This document shows, piece by piece, positions 1-12,026 of a DNA stretch of 30,756 nt; within the stretch, counting starts at the first letter, position 1, and every line of letters begins with the position of its first letter. The notes below the pieces were generated by a model, which was not told the DNA's origin, searched no databases, and saw only the letters and a program-made list of their open reading frames with translations. The DNA comes from Paramecium octaurelia (taxonomy: Eukaryota; Ciliophora; Oligohymenophorea; Peniculida; Parameciidae), in NCBI GenBank assembly GCA_905182995.1, contig CAJJDP010000086.1, forward strand, positions 17,503-48,258, in the 5' to 3' direction. The translations under genes and the position numbers were made by a program.

Positions 1-1
1 A

Positions 2-2002
2 TTTGGAAAGTGTACATTATGTGAACCACCTTTAATACTCGTACAATCAAAAAGTGCTTGTGAATAACTAAAATTATGTGAAGGTTTAATGGGATTGTAT
101 TATGATAATTATAGTAATGATTGTCTTCCTCAATGTGGAGATGGTATTGTTGCAGGGAATGAATATTGTGATGATGAGAATGATGTTCCTGATGATGGAT
201 GTTATAAATGCCAATTTTAATGTGCCAAATATTGTCAAATATGCGACTAAGGAGAATGTCTTTTATGCGATAATGACTATACCTTATAAAACAGTAAATG
301 CTTGTTAAATAAAGAAAATGATGACCTTATTTCTAGCAATATTGAAGAAACTTAAAATAATAATCATACAAGCATAAGCAACATAATCAATTATGATTTA
401 AATCCATAATGGTTGTCATTAAATGAAAATATGATATGCTGTGAATACGACTGTGCATACTCAAAAAAACCCAGTTTGAAACTTACTTATAAAATGTAAT
501 TCTATGCTTTTTAGTAAATTGAGATTACATTTGATTAAGAAGTTAAATTTAGTGATTAGGTTTAAAAAGAAAAAAAATTATTTGACATAAGCATTAAGGA
601 CTTAGATTCCAAGTATTACAATATCGCAATCAATTCGATTTAGGATATCTCATTTGATCTTTAACATGCTTAGTATTAGGTTTAAATTGAATTATTTTAA
701 CAGCTTTAAACAAAACCAATTCTTTAAGTTTAGTTGAATCAAGAAATTATTAACTCAAATAATTAAACACTTTTTAATCCAAATTAATCAATTACTCTAT
801 AAATACCAAAAATAATGTCTGAAGAATTAAGATAAGTATCGATTTAAGCTTAAAAATCCAATAAAGCATTTATGATTGGAGCCATAACAATATGTGTAAT
901 ATCTTTAGTTTCTGGTGAAAGTTCTTTTGTTGTTGAAACCTTGAATCTATTGTAATATCAATCGTTCTTAAGATTTATTAATGTTGACTATCCTGAAAAC
1001 CTCTACATATATTTCTAAGCATAAGAATTGCTATCTATATAATCTTATTTACAGTTTTTTTAAATTGATGATTTTGTAAATATAATAACAAGAAAAGAAA
1101 AATAAGTTGATTTAAGTGAGAAATTCTAATAATATAATATAGATGCTGATCTTTTTACCAATATTTTACCACAATTAATTTAATGTTTAGTATTTGTAAC
1201 TCTCCTTTTTTTTGCCAAAAATCTGTTAATTAAATTATTTAGATTAAGAAAATATATTGAAACTCTTTAAGATTAAAAGTTTTTATTATCAAGGATTTTA
1301 ATTGTCATCATTAATTTAATACTAATTTGTAAAAGCTTTTTAAAATTATTAATCAAGCTAAGATATCTTTAGAATTATGATAAAATTCTACAACTGATTT
1401 ACGTTAATTCATGGGATTTAATATTTAAAGTGATTTTGTAACTTCATTATAATCAAATGGATAATTTTAGGAGCATTTTAACTAACTGTTTTGCAACTTT
1501 AATATTTATCACCTTCATTAGCTTATTATTAAAATCTTTTAGTTTATGCAGCAATCACAATAAAAAAAGTCAAATGGCAAAGCTAGAGATAAAATTTATT
1601 GGCTTAGACATTTCCAGATCTATATTTTTCCATATCGTGCTGGTACTATTCTAAGAATAATAAATTTTGCAATGCTTACTAATATCTTTTAGCAGTATAA
1701 CTTAATGCTGTATAATCTATAAATATAAATTATGTTCTTAATTCGATAGAATTATATACATAATCGTTGAAGGTGTTTTAGCGGTTTTTAGTTTAAGCTT
1801 ACTTCCATACTTCAGCATTTTTGGTCAGATTTCTATTTCTTATGAAAAAAAAATTATTTTAGGTTTTATTTAAATGGCCTTTTTGATTATGTGTCTTGGA
1901 GTTGTTTTTGCAAAACAATTATTTCTTAAAATCAAATGGGTTTTGAGATTAGTCTGTAACAAAAAGTAACCCAAAGTTGCAAACAGCAAAATATTTTCAT
2001 GA
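2..2002 (+). CDS. Cysteine-rich multi-pass membrane protein, 5'-truncated
   Basis: The open frame runs from the window edge to the TGA at 2000-2002 (666 residues visible) and is full of TAA/TAG read as Gln. Near the start (visible residues about 45-89) lies a cysteine-rich stretch with CGDGIVAGNEYCDDEN, then DDGCYKC and spaced CxxC pairs. This matches the Cys-rich repeat type CGDG..GxExCDDGN..DGC (DUF4215-like) found in large ciliate surface proteins. After a non-repetitive region come about six hydrophobic segments, near residues 290-307, 388-410, 428-447, 488-512, 583-606 and 618-642. An extracellular Cys-rich part followed by a membrane-embedded C-terminus is inferred. I see no intron that must be removed. 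The N-terminus and any signal peptide lie outside the window. The gene is convergent with the next one, 119 bp apart. Function is unknown. Confidence 0.8.
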
Positions 2003-2121
2003 ATTAATGATATATATAATAATTATTTGGACATTATGAAAATATTTAATATAGATAATGTAATTAATTTAATGAAATTATTAACAAATAATAAAGTATT
2101 TTAAATAAATATATATAATTA

Positions 2122-5100
2122 TCATTAAGGTTTCTAACGATAATAATCTATAATTCTTTACACTTTCGATTTATCTATTATTTTTTTTTGATCATCTAAT
2201 GTTCTTAGTGATTCAATTTCTGCAAACAATAATACAATCAAGCAATATAAATCACATTCTTTATTGTTCTTATCAATATACTATTGTGCTTTCATATTAT
2301 GTCCTTTATCTTAACTTAAACTTTTTGTTTTGTTTGTAGTATTATCTTCCTATCTTGAATTTAACAAACCTTTTTAGGAATTATGAAATCTAGAAACTTC
2401 CAAAGATAAGAGGGCAATTTTATTTTTATAATCTTCAATTTAACGGGAATTGATTATTAAGTTGGAATTTTCCTTAAGAATATCATTATACTTTTGTTAT
2501 AATGCTTACAGTTTTTGATAAGGATCATCTTCAATATTCTATGGGATGAGAGTTTAAGAAGATATTTCAGACTTTAAGAATTAATTTTATCGAGATTAAA
2601 ATAATGATTTTTATTCACTTGACTAAGTTATAGTTTTTTAATAGATTTATTCCATTTCCACAAGTTTATTTTGTGATACTTATAACTATTATGATAATTA
2701 AAGAATTTTTTGTTCTTTTTCATCAATAACCTTACTTAATTTAATATTTAATTAAGTAATCTTGTTCATTTTCTTATTATCTATTGATTCTATTTCAACT
2801 TTTTATTCAGAAGTTTAAGGATTGTTTTCAAATTATTTGATTTGTTTTTCTTGAATTGTTAATTGCTATTTCAGTTAACATATTTCTACATTCTGATTCA
2901 TAATTTTCAAATTAAATTTGTCGATCAATTGGCATTTTTATTCTAATAGCTAACATTTTTAAGAAATTTATTCATTTAATTACTAAATTTCCATCTGCAA
3001 CTCACTCTTTTAAATTTAAATTTCTTCTAATTATTGAGGATTAATTTACTCATTTTTGAATTGCTATTCCATTCTTAATGTATCGATATATTTTCTGAGA
3101 TCCTTATTTTCTTAGATTTTATTTTCATTATCAACTTTTAATATATTTAATTCTTTTTCCATATATTTTATTTAATTACTATATAAGTGTAATTCTTATT
3201 ATAATTATCTTATAAAAAACTCTTTTTCCTAAATTTATTGAATTTAAAGTTTAAATTTTTCTTCATTGTGGAAATAATCATTTTCATACTGTTAAATTTT
3301 TGTATTTTATTATTAGATAGTTAAAATTTATTGTTCCGTCCTCTATTATAGTTGATTTATTTATTTAGTTGTTTATTAAAGTTGTTATTTATATGAACTA
3401 ATTTCCTTACTCTATTCATTTGCAAAATGAAATTGGGCATTTTCAAGTTACACTGTTAAATTTGTTATTTCTATCTAATATTTATTAATCTCAAATTTCA
3501 TTGAAGCTATTTGGTCAATCAATTCTTGGTTTTATAACTCTAATTTATATTTATCTTATAAATAATATTAGTTTTCTGATTTTAATTTATCTAAAATTTA
3601 TGATTTCACATAATCCGATGATGATCTAGAGCTTTCTTGATTTGTTTTTTAAGAAGAACTGTACTTAAATTGTAATTGTCTATTTTATTCTTCTAACTCT
3701 TAAGATTGCTAAAGATATTTTTCATTGGATTCATAGATCTTTTTATTAATAATACCTAATTTAATTATTTCAACTTCCTTGGAATCTAAGAGATCCTTAA
3801 TATCTTAAAATTCAATTTAGACTTCTACTAATTGATCTTCCAATTTGTGAATTGTATTTTGATATTCATCTAATTATGATTTGAGTTTAAAATTATCTCC
3901 ATTTATTTTATCAATAATTCCTACGTAATGTTATTACAATTCTTTTTTATCATCCATACACTACTATTGTAAAAGTTGTAATTGGTTATCTTGCATCTGC
4001 ATAATATTTTTATTCTAAATCAATTTATCTTGTATTATTTATATTTATTGAGAGAATTCTTTAGAATGTTTCGATACTTTTAAAGAATTTTTAAGTTATT
4101 CACTAAGTTTTTCTATTTCGTCATTCAATCTTAAATTTTCAAGACTTATTTCTTAGATTTCTTGAGTTTTTTATTATAATTCTTAATTCAAATTGTAAAT
4201 CTCTTGTTTTAAACTTTCCAAGTCCTTATTTTATTTTAATAATGCTTCATTAGGATCATCTTTGTCTTTGATTTAATTCTACAGTGATGATATTTCATTT
4301 GTAAGATCTAAAATGGTAGCTTATTTATTTTGTAATTGAGTTTTGAAGTTATTAGATAAGCTAACTAAATAGAAGGCTTCTTTTGCGAGTTTTTCTTTTT
4401 CAGATAACAGTTTATTTTAATCTAAGAGAGAATTTCTAAGTTTGCCTTCAATTTGGATTTTATGATTGGAAATAGATTATACTTCTTCTTTCAGGCATTT
4501 ATTCTATTGTTCTAATGAGATTACTTTATTCTTTAATTCAATTAACTATTTTTCGTTTTATTCTTATAAACTTAGCTGAGTGGAATGTAAATGCTAATTA
4601 GAATTTTGGCGTTAATCTAATGTTGACTATGATGAAGCAATTTGGACTTCAAGTTGCGAATTTTATTCGGTTAATTGATTTATTTATAATTTTTGATTTT
4701 AGATTTCTAGTTTTTGTTTTTAAATATCTTGATTTAGACTTATAACAATTTAAAGATATTGCTCTAATTAATCTTTCAATTCTTGGTTAATATTATGCTA
4801 GATTATGAACTATTCTGAGTTAGAAATAATCTCATTTATATCTTGTCCGTTGAGGAGTTCTTGGATTTCATCATATTTGATGGATCTCCTTTTGAGCTCT
4901 TCAATTAATTCAGTCAATTCTTCTAAAGTCAACTCATCACCTGTAATTTGTGATATAATATCAATAACGTAATCATGTTGTGATTTCAATTGATTATAAT
5001 CTGAATCTAATTGATTTTTGTTTCTTTTGAGTTCATCTAGTTTTCTGGTGAGATGTTGGATCTGTATACTATTTTAATCAATGGTGTTCAGATGAACTTT

Positions 5101-5208
5101 ATTGAGTTGATTAGCTTGAGCAATATCCAATTAGAGTTATTGTGTAAGTGCTTAAAGTCTCTCAACTTCAATGGCTAATCCAAAACAAATAACTTCGATT
5201 TATAACAT
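2122..5208 (-). CDS. Long coiled-coil protein (1028 aa), intronless
   Basis: I checked every codon on the minus strand from the ATG at 5206-5208 to the TGA at 2122-2124. The frame has no internal TGA over 3087 nt, so no intron is needed. The start reads MLQIEVICFGLAIEVERLQA. The rest is rich in Gln, Glu, Lys, Asn, Leu and Ile with heptad-like spacing throughout, for example LTLEELTELIEELKRR. It has no recognisable globular or catalytic domain. It is probably a structural filament or scaffold protein (basal body, cortex or similar), but that is inference from coiled-coil character only. It is divergent from the 124-aa gene; the 78 bp between the two ATGs must hold both promoters. An intron-free 3-kb frame stands out here, because most other genes in the window carry 1-6 introns. 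Confidence 0.85.
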
Positions 5209-5286
5209 TAAAATAAATGGGATGCGTAAAATCAAATGGAAATAAAAAAGTAATGAGTTTGATTTCTATTAAAAAAGTTAGAAGAC

Positions 5287-5689
5287 ATGAAGCAAGGTTT
5301 TGTTATCCGAATTCAGCATCCTGATAATAGGACTGAAAAGCAATTTAAATACTTTGATGAGAAATAGAAGAGTGATCTTATAATGAATGTTATGAATGGA
5401 ATATGTTTTAGTGAGAAAGTCTCTGACAAATGTGATGGTAATTTTATCTCAGTTTATGATCCTGCTGATGATCGGTTTCACTATTACATTTAAAAATTAG
5501 ATGGTACTGCTTCGAATTCTAAAAGTACTAGGAATAGAAATTGATAACCCGAATGAACCTTTGAAGGGCAGGATTTGGGTACCATATATCAATGAAAAGA
5601 AATCAGATTGGGATATGTTAGTAGAGAATAACACAAGAATATCGATAAGTGATCACTTGTTATGGAAGTTAGAAGCTGTGAAAAAATGA
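5287..5689 (+). CDS. Unknown 124-aa soluble protein
   Basis: Two exons, 5287-5503 and 5532-5689, with a 28-nt GTA...TAG intron at 5504-5531. Without splicing the frame hits TGA at 5542. With splicing it reads through ...YYIQKLDG/IEIDNPNEPLKG... to the TGA at 5687-5689, 375 nt in all. The start is the first ATG after in-frame TGAs at 5254 and 5260. The protein begins MKQGFVIRIQHPDNRTEKQF and ends SDHLLWKLEAVKK. It has no membrane segment, signal peptide or motif I recognise; mixed charged and aromatic residues suggest a small folded domain. It starts 78 bp from the divergent coiled-coil gene and ends 39 bp from the convergent lysine-rich gene. Confidence 0.75.
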
Positions 5690-5728
5690 ATGAATAATTA
5701 ATTTATTATGTTATGATTAGAATGATTG

Positions 5729-6092
5729 TCACATTTCAATATCTTTAGAATAACTAGTAGGATGTTTTCTTGCTTTTCTTTCTCTCTTTTTTCTACGAGC
5801 AGCATCAACTCTACTTTCTGGTTTTTTAATTACTTTTTTCTAAATTTAATGGATTTAATACTTCTTTCTTTGTTTTCTTGTTTTTTTTGTCTTTTTTAAT
5901 TTTCTTTTTCAATCCAAAGACATGTTCTTCAGAATCAATTTCCAGATCATCTAAATCATCAATCCATTTATTGTCTTCTTTCTCTTATTTTTTCTATTAT
6001 TTCAACTCTTTCTTCTTTTATTCTTCCTATTCCTTTTATAACATAAACTCATGTTAGGCCTTCTTTTTTTGTTTATTATTTTTTCTTGCCAT
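5729..6092 (-). CDS. Small lysine-rich basic protein (113 aa)
   Basis: Two exons on the minus strand, 5862-6092 and 5729-5839, with a 22-nt intron at 5840-5861 (GTA...TAG). Splicing avoids an early TGA and joins KKTKKE to KKVIKKPESRVDAARRKKRE. The N-terminal half is a K/E/Q-rich helix starting MARKNNKQKKKAQHEFMLQK. It is followed by an acidic patch (KWIDDLDDLEIDSEEHVFG) and a basic tail RKARKHPTSYSKDIEM. Strong positive charge with one acidic patch is typical of nucleolar or ribosome-associated proteins, but I do not recognise the family, so the role is inference. It lies 68 bp downstream of the membrane-protein stop at 6161 when read on the plus strand. Confidence 0.7.
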
Positions 6093-6160
6093 TAATATAA
6101 TTTTATGAGATTCTAATTATTACTATATAAAACAAATATAGAAATCATAAACAAACCATG

Positions 6161-7015
6161 TCATTTCTTCCTCTTAAAGAAGCTGAATTAATTCAATCTC
6201 GAATTCCAAAATGCTGATCCAATAATCATCCCATTTCCAATCCAAAGTGCATATGGCAATTTATAAAAAAACATATCATTTACAATTAAACTTGAACCAA
6301 TTAGGGTTATCAAAAAGGGAGCATAAAGTATTGATTCTTTGACTGAATATAATGACAATAGAGAAAAGGCTAATAGAATAATACATAGATAGTTTAAATA
6401 ATGTAGGTATTGAGTGATTGGAATTCCGAAGGCAGAAAAAAATGCAGAGAGCGTTGAAATATAAAATGAATTGCAAACTCCTCCAGCACAAAAGCTAACT
6501 GAATTACCAAACATTGATAATACAAAGTTTAATAAAATGCTTTTATTGTTTGATTGATTTTAAGATGTTTCTTTTTATGAACTTAATGAATATAGCAAGT
6601 ATACTAATAAAGTGAATGCAAAGCATGCAAATAAGTGCATTAGAGGTTCAGCTATATCTTATTATTGAATAGCCTTTTCGATTAGATCTCCCAAATAAAA
6701 TGTGGACACTGCCAAAGGTGCTGTAATTAGCAATTAACATAAATTCCATAACATAATAATTTTCCTTTGTTTGAGACTTAAATTCTTATCCTTACGAGAT
6801 TACTAGCTAATATTGTATATGCTCTTCAGAAATTTATAGGCAAAAAAGAAAATCATAGGACTCAAGATGAGTGTCCATTTTACATAAAAGTGGACTGTCA
6901 TCTTTGCATAAACCAGAGCTAAAGTCAAAAGTCCTAAAATCGAAAATGATTTGGACCCCGGAAACCCTCCATACTCCTCGATTGATTAAGGCTATTCGCT
7001 TGTGTCTGGGAGCAT
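6161..7015 (-). CDS. Multi-pass membrane protein (284 aa), unknown
   Basis: A single open minus-strand frame from the ATG at 7013-7015 to the TGA at 6161-6163, 855 nt, no intron required. The N-terminal 35 residues are polar (MLPDTSEQPQSIEEYGG). They are followed by about seven to eight hydrophobic stretches, including FSILGLLTLALVYAKMTVHF, IIMLWNLCQLLITAPLAVST and YLCIILLAFSLLSLYSV. Near the middle is a Gly/Cys-containing segment SVSFCAGGVCNSFYISTLSA in a membrane context. The basic C-terminal end FKRKK would face the cytosol under the positive-inside rule. I do not recognise the family; a small transporter or channel-type protein is possible but unproven. The ATG is 275 bp from the divergent ubiquitin-protease gene. 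Confidence 0.75.
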
Positions 7016-7290
7016 TAATATATATTTATAAATTAATAATAATTATTAGAAGTTCTCATTATGTAATTATTACTCTTAATGTTTAAGTAAGAATAAATTA
7101 ATAATTCTGAATATAATATTAATTTTGAGGTTGAGATTATTTAAAAATTTATATTTTACCAGTCTAATTAAAACAACATTATTCATTAAATTATTAAGTA
7201 CACTTTGAACTAATTCATAATCCATTGCAGATTAACAACAGAATTTTTAATTGATTTCAAAATTATAGATAGATATTAAATAAAAAATTT

Positions 7291-9103
7291 ATGTTTATTT
7301 GCTGCAATACCAAGCCTAAATAAGAGAAGTATGCTATGCGTCTAAATAATCTTATTAGATCTCAAAAAAACACATCTTCTACAGCAAATTCTGAAGTTGA
7401 ATCTATTAAGCAAAGCAAGTGTGAAGAACAAATGCACAAGGAACCAGTCTAAGAGACCACAAATAAATCACTAAATGTGGATTTGACTTAAAAAAATAAA
7501 AAGCACTCAGAGATCTAAAACATAGTTAACAGAATTAAAGCATACCGAGAGGAAGGCAAACTTAACTTGAGGTATATATAATATTTAAGTTACTTAGCAT
7601 TGATATAGAAAAATCATTCGTAACCTCTTTGATTGAAGAGGATTTACCAACCATTTATTTTGTGGAGTTCAGGTGGGCTGTGAATTATACAACATTCTTG
7701 GAAAGAAGGATTTAGGAATTGCCAAAAAAAATTAATAACACTAAATTGTTGACTTAAGAGAATGCTCAAAAGGAACTAATCATAATTAAATCTGAAAAGG
7801 ATTCTCAACTTCTTCCTGGTGTATAACCAGACAGACATTACGTGCTTTTAAATGAGAGATCATGGACATTTATACATCTCTTATATGGTGGAGGACCAAA
7901 GATAATGATCGAAATGGAAAAACCTGTGATGTCTCCAGATATTATCAATGATGGTCAAACTAACATTACTTCGCATACAGCTAATACCACCAAAATTTCA
8001 TTTGAACCTCTAATCGACATAGCAAAGTTAGAAGACAATAATATGGAGGATTCAGAAAAATCTCCATATACAAACACTACTAGAAGATCAAATCCCCAGA
8101 AAACTAACTCAATAAAAATACAACCCAAACTCTACGAACTTCCTTATGTAGGTCTGCAAAATCCAAAATATTACTGTTATATGAACTCAGCTCTGCAATG
8201 TCTTTTAAGCATTAGAGAATTAAATGATTCATTATTAAAATAACCAAAGTAATAAAATAAGAAATTTACAATGGCTTATCAAGACTTATTAAGGCTTGTA
8301 CAGAATTCTATTCCTGGATCAGCTATTTCAGTGGAGAAACTCTAAACGATGTGCTTAAATAAATTTAAATACTCACAATAACAAGATGCTCACGAATTCT
8401 TGTTATATCTCTTATCTGAAATTTAACAAGAACTAGTTGGAAAGAACAAATATTAAAAGGAAGAGTTTCCAAATGCATAAGAAGCTTGGGATGTTTACAA
8501 AACTAGAAACCCTGACATTATAACCAATTTGTTTGCTGGTTAAATAGCCAGTAAATCACATTGTTTAAAATGTAAAGAGATTAGCGAAGGCTTTGATCCA
8601 ATTTTGGATTTGAATCTTCCCTTATCAAAGTATTACATTCCTAGAGAATTCAAAATATAGGATTGTCTCTAGACCTATTTTAAGGAAGAGTAGATCAATG
8701 ATGCTTGGAAATGTGATAAATGTCAATTTGTTAATAATTCTGTTCTAAGAAAGACTCAAATCACTTAGACTCCAAAATATCTGATTTTGCATCTTAAACG
8801 CTTTACTTAATTCCCTAAGAGCTAAAAGATTACTGATGAAGTAGCTTATCCAGAAATTCTCGATATCAAAGAGTATTTTATCAATTAATCCTTAGGTTTT
8901 GTGCAGAGAATGTTGAGTTCACAAAATATGCTTTGAAGGGTGTGATCTCACATATGGGATAATTAAATGGAGGCCATTACGTAGCATACGCTTAAAGATA
9001 ATACTCTTGGTATCATTTCGATGATAAGATTGTAACTAAAGATAAAAATAACCAACATCTCTCAGACAAGGGTGCTTATATAATTTTTTATGAATAACTA
9101 TGA
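7291..9103 (+). CDS. Ubiquitin-specific protease with DUSP domain (587 aa)
   Basis: Three exons, 7291-7571, 7598-8872 and 8896-9103, with introns of 26 and 23 nt; the coding total is 1764 nt. Residues about 100-195 form a DUSP domain ending in WTFIHLLYGGGPKI. A USP catalytic domain follows. The Cys box is VGLQNPKYYCYMNSALQCL with Cys287 as predicted nucleophile and the Asn five residues before it kept. The His box is GGHYVAYA (His546), followed by SWYHFDDK for the Asp. Two CxxC pairs (CLKCKEISEGF and WKCDKCQF) form the usual zinc-binding finger. These residues predict an active thiol deubiquitinase that removes ubiquitin from protein substrates. The usual G-[AN]-T just before the Cys is replaced by K-Y-Y. 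The N-terminus (MFICCNTKPK) has two Cys but no Gly2. I recognise the family but assign no orthologue. Confidence 0.92.
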
Positions 9104-9867
9104 AAAGAAGTGATTGTTTAATTTTCCCTACGCATCCTTTACTCATAATACGATCAAAATTAATATAATTTAAAGAATTTATTCTCTTCTCAACCTTTAT
9201 TACTTGTTAACTCCTGAAAAACTCATAGCTTTCATCATAATTTCTAAATATTGTCCCATATTACTAATTGATTAATCCTCTTTTAGTTTTTTTGTGAATC
9301 AGATATATATATACCCCAAATTTAATGTTGATTTTATTGTTGATATCCAAGAATTTATTTTATTCCCACATTGTTTTTTTCCTATAGAGATTTGAAAGAG
9401 TTGGTAAGGTTAGAATCTTACTTGACTATATTCCTATACCAAATGGAACATTTAATATCCTCTAGTACATTAAAAGTTTTACAAATATTTTTAATATATA
9501 TATGTTGTTCCTTTCAGAATTTCAAGTAAAATAAGAAGCAGATGGTGTTTTTACACTAGATTGATGATGAATGTGAGTCTGAAATACTCACAAATCATGA
9601 ATACTCTTTAAGTAAGATTGTTGTTAATTAACTTTATATAATGATATGTATTATGAAGATTTTTTTATTAAAAATTATCAAATATTTTTTATATTGGTAC
9701 GAATGAGAGAGTTATTATCATGAAATCTAAATAAATTCCTGTAACAACTAGATGTGTGATATTTCATCAGAAATATACAAATTAAAAGACTGGAAATCTA
9801 AGTTTCGTTAATAATATTGATATTTTCAACAAAAATTATGTATTCTTCATATTTTAGTAAAATGGCT
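9104..9867. other. No supported gene between the USP and the MGC cluster
   Basis: AT-rich stretch of 764 bp. It contains two overlapping minus-strand open frames that might be gene remnants, but neither has a clear start, stop or family, and one runs antisense into the USP gene. From 9433 on it belongs to the first copy of a 1347-bp duplicated block. A TA dinucleotide run lies near 9302-9314. I see no RNA gene or promoter motif I could defend. Confidence 0.4.
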
Positions 9868-10170
9868 TCACATCACTTTGAAATTTTTTCTTTGTCCAAG
9901 GCTCACTAAATTCTATTAATTAAATTTTGGGGTTGTAGTAGGTGATTCCTGATTAGAAACAATAAATTTCTTGTCTCTTTTTAAAATAAATTCTTCATCT
10001 TTGGTTATATCAATCGACCTACACTATAATATTGGTGTATTATTGTCTGGTATATAAGGGGATTCGATATTTAATTTTTTATTCTGATGAACGTTGGAAA
10101 AAGAGGAGCTTTGGAATCTACATTTGTTTTGCTGTTAAGCCTGACTTTATTTTTAACTAACACATCCCAT
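9868..10170 (-). CDS. Small putative myristoylated/palmitoylated protein MGCVSQK (100 aa)
   Basis: Minus-strand frame from the ATG at 10168-10170 to the TGA at 9868-9870, 303 nt. It begins MGCVSQKQSQAQQQNK. Gly2 followed by Cys3 and Lys7 is the pattern of N-myristoylated, Cys-palmitoylated membrane-anchored proteins; myristoylation also favours a small residue at positions 5-6, here Ser5. The rest is hydrophilic and probably disordered, with a Pro/Thr stretch QESPTTTPKFNQ, and has no membrane helix. A role at the cytosolic face of a membrane is inferred. Two more genes with the same type of N-terminus follow at 12027-12221 and 12780-13100. The 3' end is less sure, because a short intron near the stop could change the last residues. 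Confidence 0.55.
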
Positions 10171-10388
10171 AAGTAATAAATGATTTTTATTTATTTATAT
10201 ATCTGTATAAATGAAACGAATTAGATTTATAGAACTAATTATTCATCAATTTAGGATTATCTTAATTATACTGAGAAACACACAAATATATATATAATTA
10301 TTAAAATAAAATTAGCAATATTATTATTAATATTAGAATTCTGACATGAATTCAAAAGTTCACTAATGTTTGCAGTAAATCTTTATTC

Positions 10389-10655
10389 TCAAAACCAAAT
10401 ATACCGTTTCATTTTTCTTGACATTATAATCTATATTTTTACTCCGAATACTTTCTAACTTCTTCCGAAATTTGGATGAATAATTTTATAAATTATATTA
10501 TACTCAATTCGAAATTCATATGAGATATCTAAGTATATTACTGCTTCTTCTTTATTTAACGCCCGAGGTTCTGAAGGAGTTAGCTCACCATAATTGATTA
10601 TATATTTAGTTTTAAATGATTCAAATTTAAGGATTATCATAATTTATACGAACAT
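10389..10655 (-). CDS. Small hypothetical protein (88 aa)
   Basis: Minus-strand frame from the ATG at 10653-10655 (a second in-frame ATG lies at 10638-10640) to the TGA at 10389-10391, 267 nt. The middle reads GELTPSEPRALNKEEAVIYL and IIHPNFGRS. There is no signal peptide, membrane helix or known motif. A possible 21-nt GTA...TAG intron lies just before the end but does not change frame. It sits between the first and second MGC genes on the same strand, only 23 bp from the stop of the second when the assembly duplication is collapsed. It may be a real small gene or a chance frame, since with only one stop codon random ORFs are long in this genome. Confidence 0.35.
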
Positions 10656-10678
10656 AAATCAACACAAAAGTAAAGCAT

Positions 10679-10779
10679 TCAAGTATTTCTAGTCAGAAAG
10701 GACTCATGATTAGTTAGAGGGCTTTTCTAACTGGCTCTTCTTTAAAGTATAGGATTTTTATTGATTCTAAATTATTTAA
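10679..10779 (-). pseudogene. 3' piece of second MGC gene, cut by the assembly gap
   Basis: Copy A of the 3' end of the 64-aa MGC gene at 12027-12221, from its TGA at 10679-10681 to the N at 10780, where the 5' half is missing. This is an assembly effect, not a biological truncation: the intact gene spans the end of copy B and the unique flank. Confidence 0.85.
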
Positions 10780-10780
10780 N
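10780..10780. other. Single-N gap
   Basis: One ambiguous base joins the two identical 1347-bp blocks. It most likely marks a scaffold join with a placeholder gap of size 1. Confidence 0.95.
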
Positions 10781-11215
10781 CCTATACCAAATGGAACATT
10801 TAATATCCTCTAGTACATTAAAAGTTTTACAAATATTTTTAATATATATATGTTGTTCCTTTCAGAATTTCAAGTAAAATAAGAAGCAGATGGTGTTTTT
10901 ACACTAGATTGATGATGAATGTGAGTCTGAAATACTCACAAATCATGAATACTCTTTAAGTAAGATTGTTGTTAATTAACTTTATATAATGATATGTATT
11001 ATGAAGATTTTTTTATTAAAAATTATCAAATATTTTTTATATTGGTACGAATGAGAGAGTTATTATCATGAAATCTAAATAAATTCCTGTAACAACTAGA
11101 TGTGTGATATTTCATCAGAAATATACAAATTAAAAGACTGGAAATCTAAGTTTCGTTAATAATATTGATATTTTCAACAAAAATTATGTATTCTTCATAT
11201 TTTAGTAAAATGGCT

Positions 11216-11518
11216 TCACATCACTTTGAAATTTTTTCTTTGTCCAAGGCTCACTAAATTCTATTAATTAAATTTTGGGGTTGTAGTAGGTGATTCCTGA
11301 TTAGAAACAATAAATTTCTTGTCTCTTTTTAAAATAAATTCTTCATCTTTGGTTATATCAATCGACCTACACTATAATATTGGTGTATTATTGTCTGGTA
11401 TATAAGGGGATTCGATATTTAATTTTTTATTCTGATGAACGTTGGAAAAAGAGGAGCTTTGGAATCTACATTTGTTTTGCTGTTAAGCCTGACTTTATTT
11501 TTAACTAACACATCCCAT
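11216..11518 (-). CDS. Duplicate copy of the MGCVSQK protein gene
   Basis: Identical to 9868-10170, shifted by 1348. Probably the same physical gene represented twice by the unmerged contig overlap, so it should not be counted as a paralogue. Confidence 0.5.
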
Positions 11519-11736
11519 AAGTAATAAATGATTTTTATTTATTTATATATCTGTATAAATGAAACGAATTAGATTTATAGAACTAATTATTCATCAATTT
11601 AGGATTATCTTAATTATACTGAGAAACACACAAATATATATATAATTATTAAAATAAAATTAGCAATATTATTATTAATATTAGAATTCTGACATGAATT
11701 CAAAAGTTCACTAATGTTTGCAGTAAATCTTTATTC

Positions 11737-12003
11737 TCAAAACCAAATATACCGTTTCATTTTTCTTGACATTATAATCTATATTTTTACTCCGAATACT
11801 TTCTAACTTCTTCCGAAATTTGGATGAATAATTTTATAAATTATATTATACTCAATTCGAAATTCATATGAGATATCTAAGTATATTACTGCTTCTTCTT
11901 TATTTAACGCCCGAGGTTCTGAAGGAGTTAGCTCACCATAATTGATTATATATTTAGTTTTAAATGATTCAAATTTAAGGATTATCATAATTTATACGAA
12001 CAT
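11737..12003 (-). CDS. Duplicate copy of the 88-aa hypothetical ORF
   Basis: Identical to 10389-10655, shifted by 1348; an assembly duplicate. In this copy its spacing to the second MGC gene (stop at 12027) is visible: 23 bp. Confidence 0.3.
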
Positions 12004-12026
12004 AAATCAACACAAAAGTAAAGCAT

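Larger units (their letters stand above)
9433..10779. repeat. Direct repeat 1, copy A (1347 bp)
   Basis: Identical, as far as I can read, to 10781-12127 (offset 1348). The two copies are separated by a single N at 10780. Copy A begins CCTATACCAAATGG and stops abruptly at the N, inside the coding sequence of the second MGC gene. Copy B starts right after the N and continues into unique sequence at 12128. An exact long repeat that meets at one N is the signature of two contig ends that overlap but were not merged. Confidence 0.97.

Noticed and set aside
5501..5689. Separate small gene starting with ATG at 5501
   Set aside because: It is the second exon of the 124-aa gene once the 28-nt intron 5504-5531 is removed; the ATG lies across the splice site.
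8919..9371. Minus-strand open frame of 150 aa (starting MWEQNKFLDINNK)
   Set aside because: It overlaps the last USP exon in antisense by about 185 bp, has no family signal, and a second frame on the same strand looks equally open. With TGA as the only stop, random frames of this length are expected.
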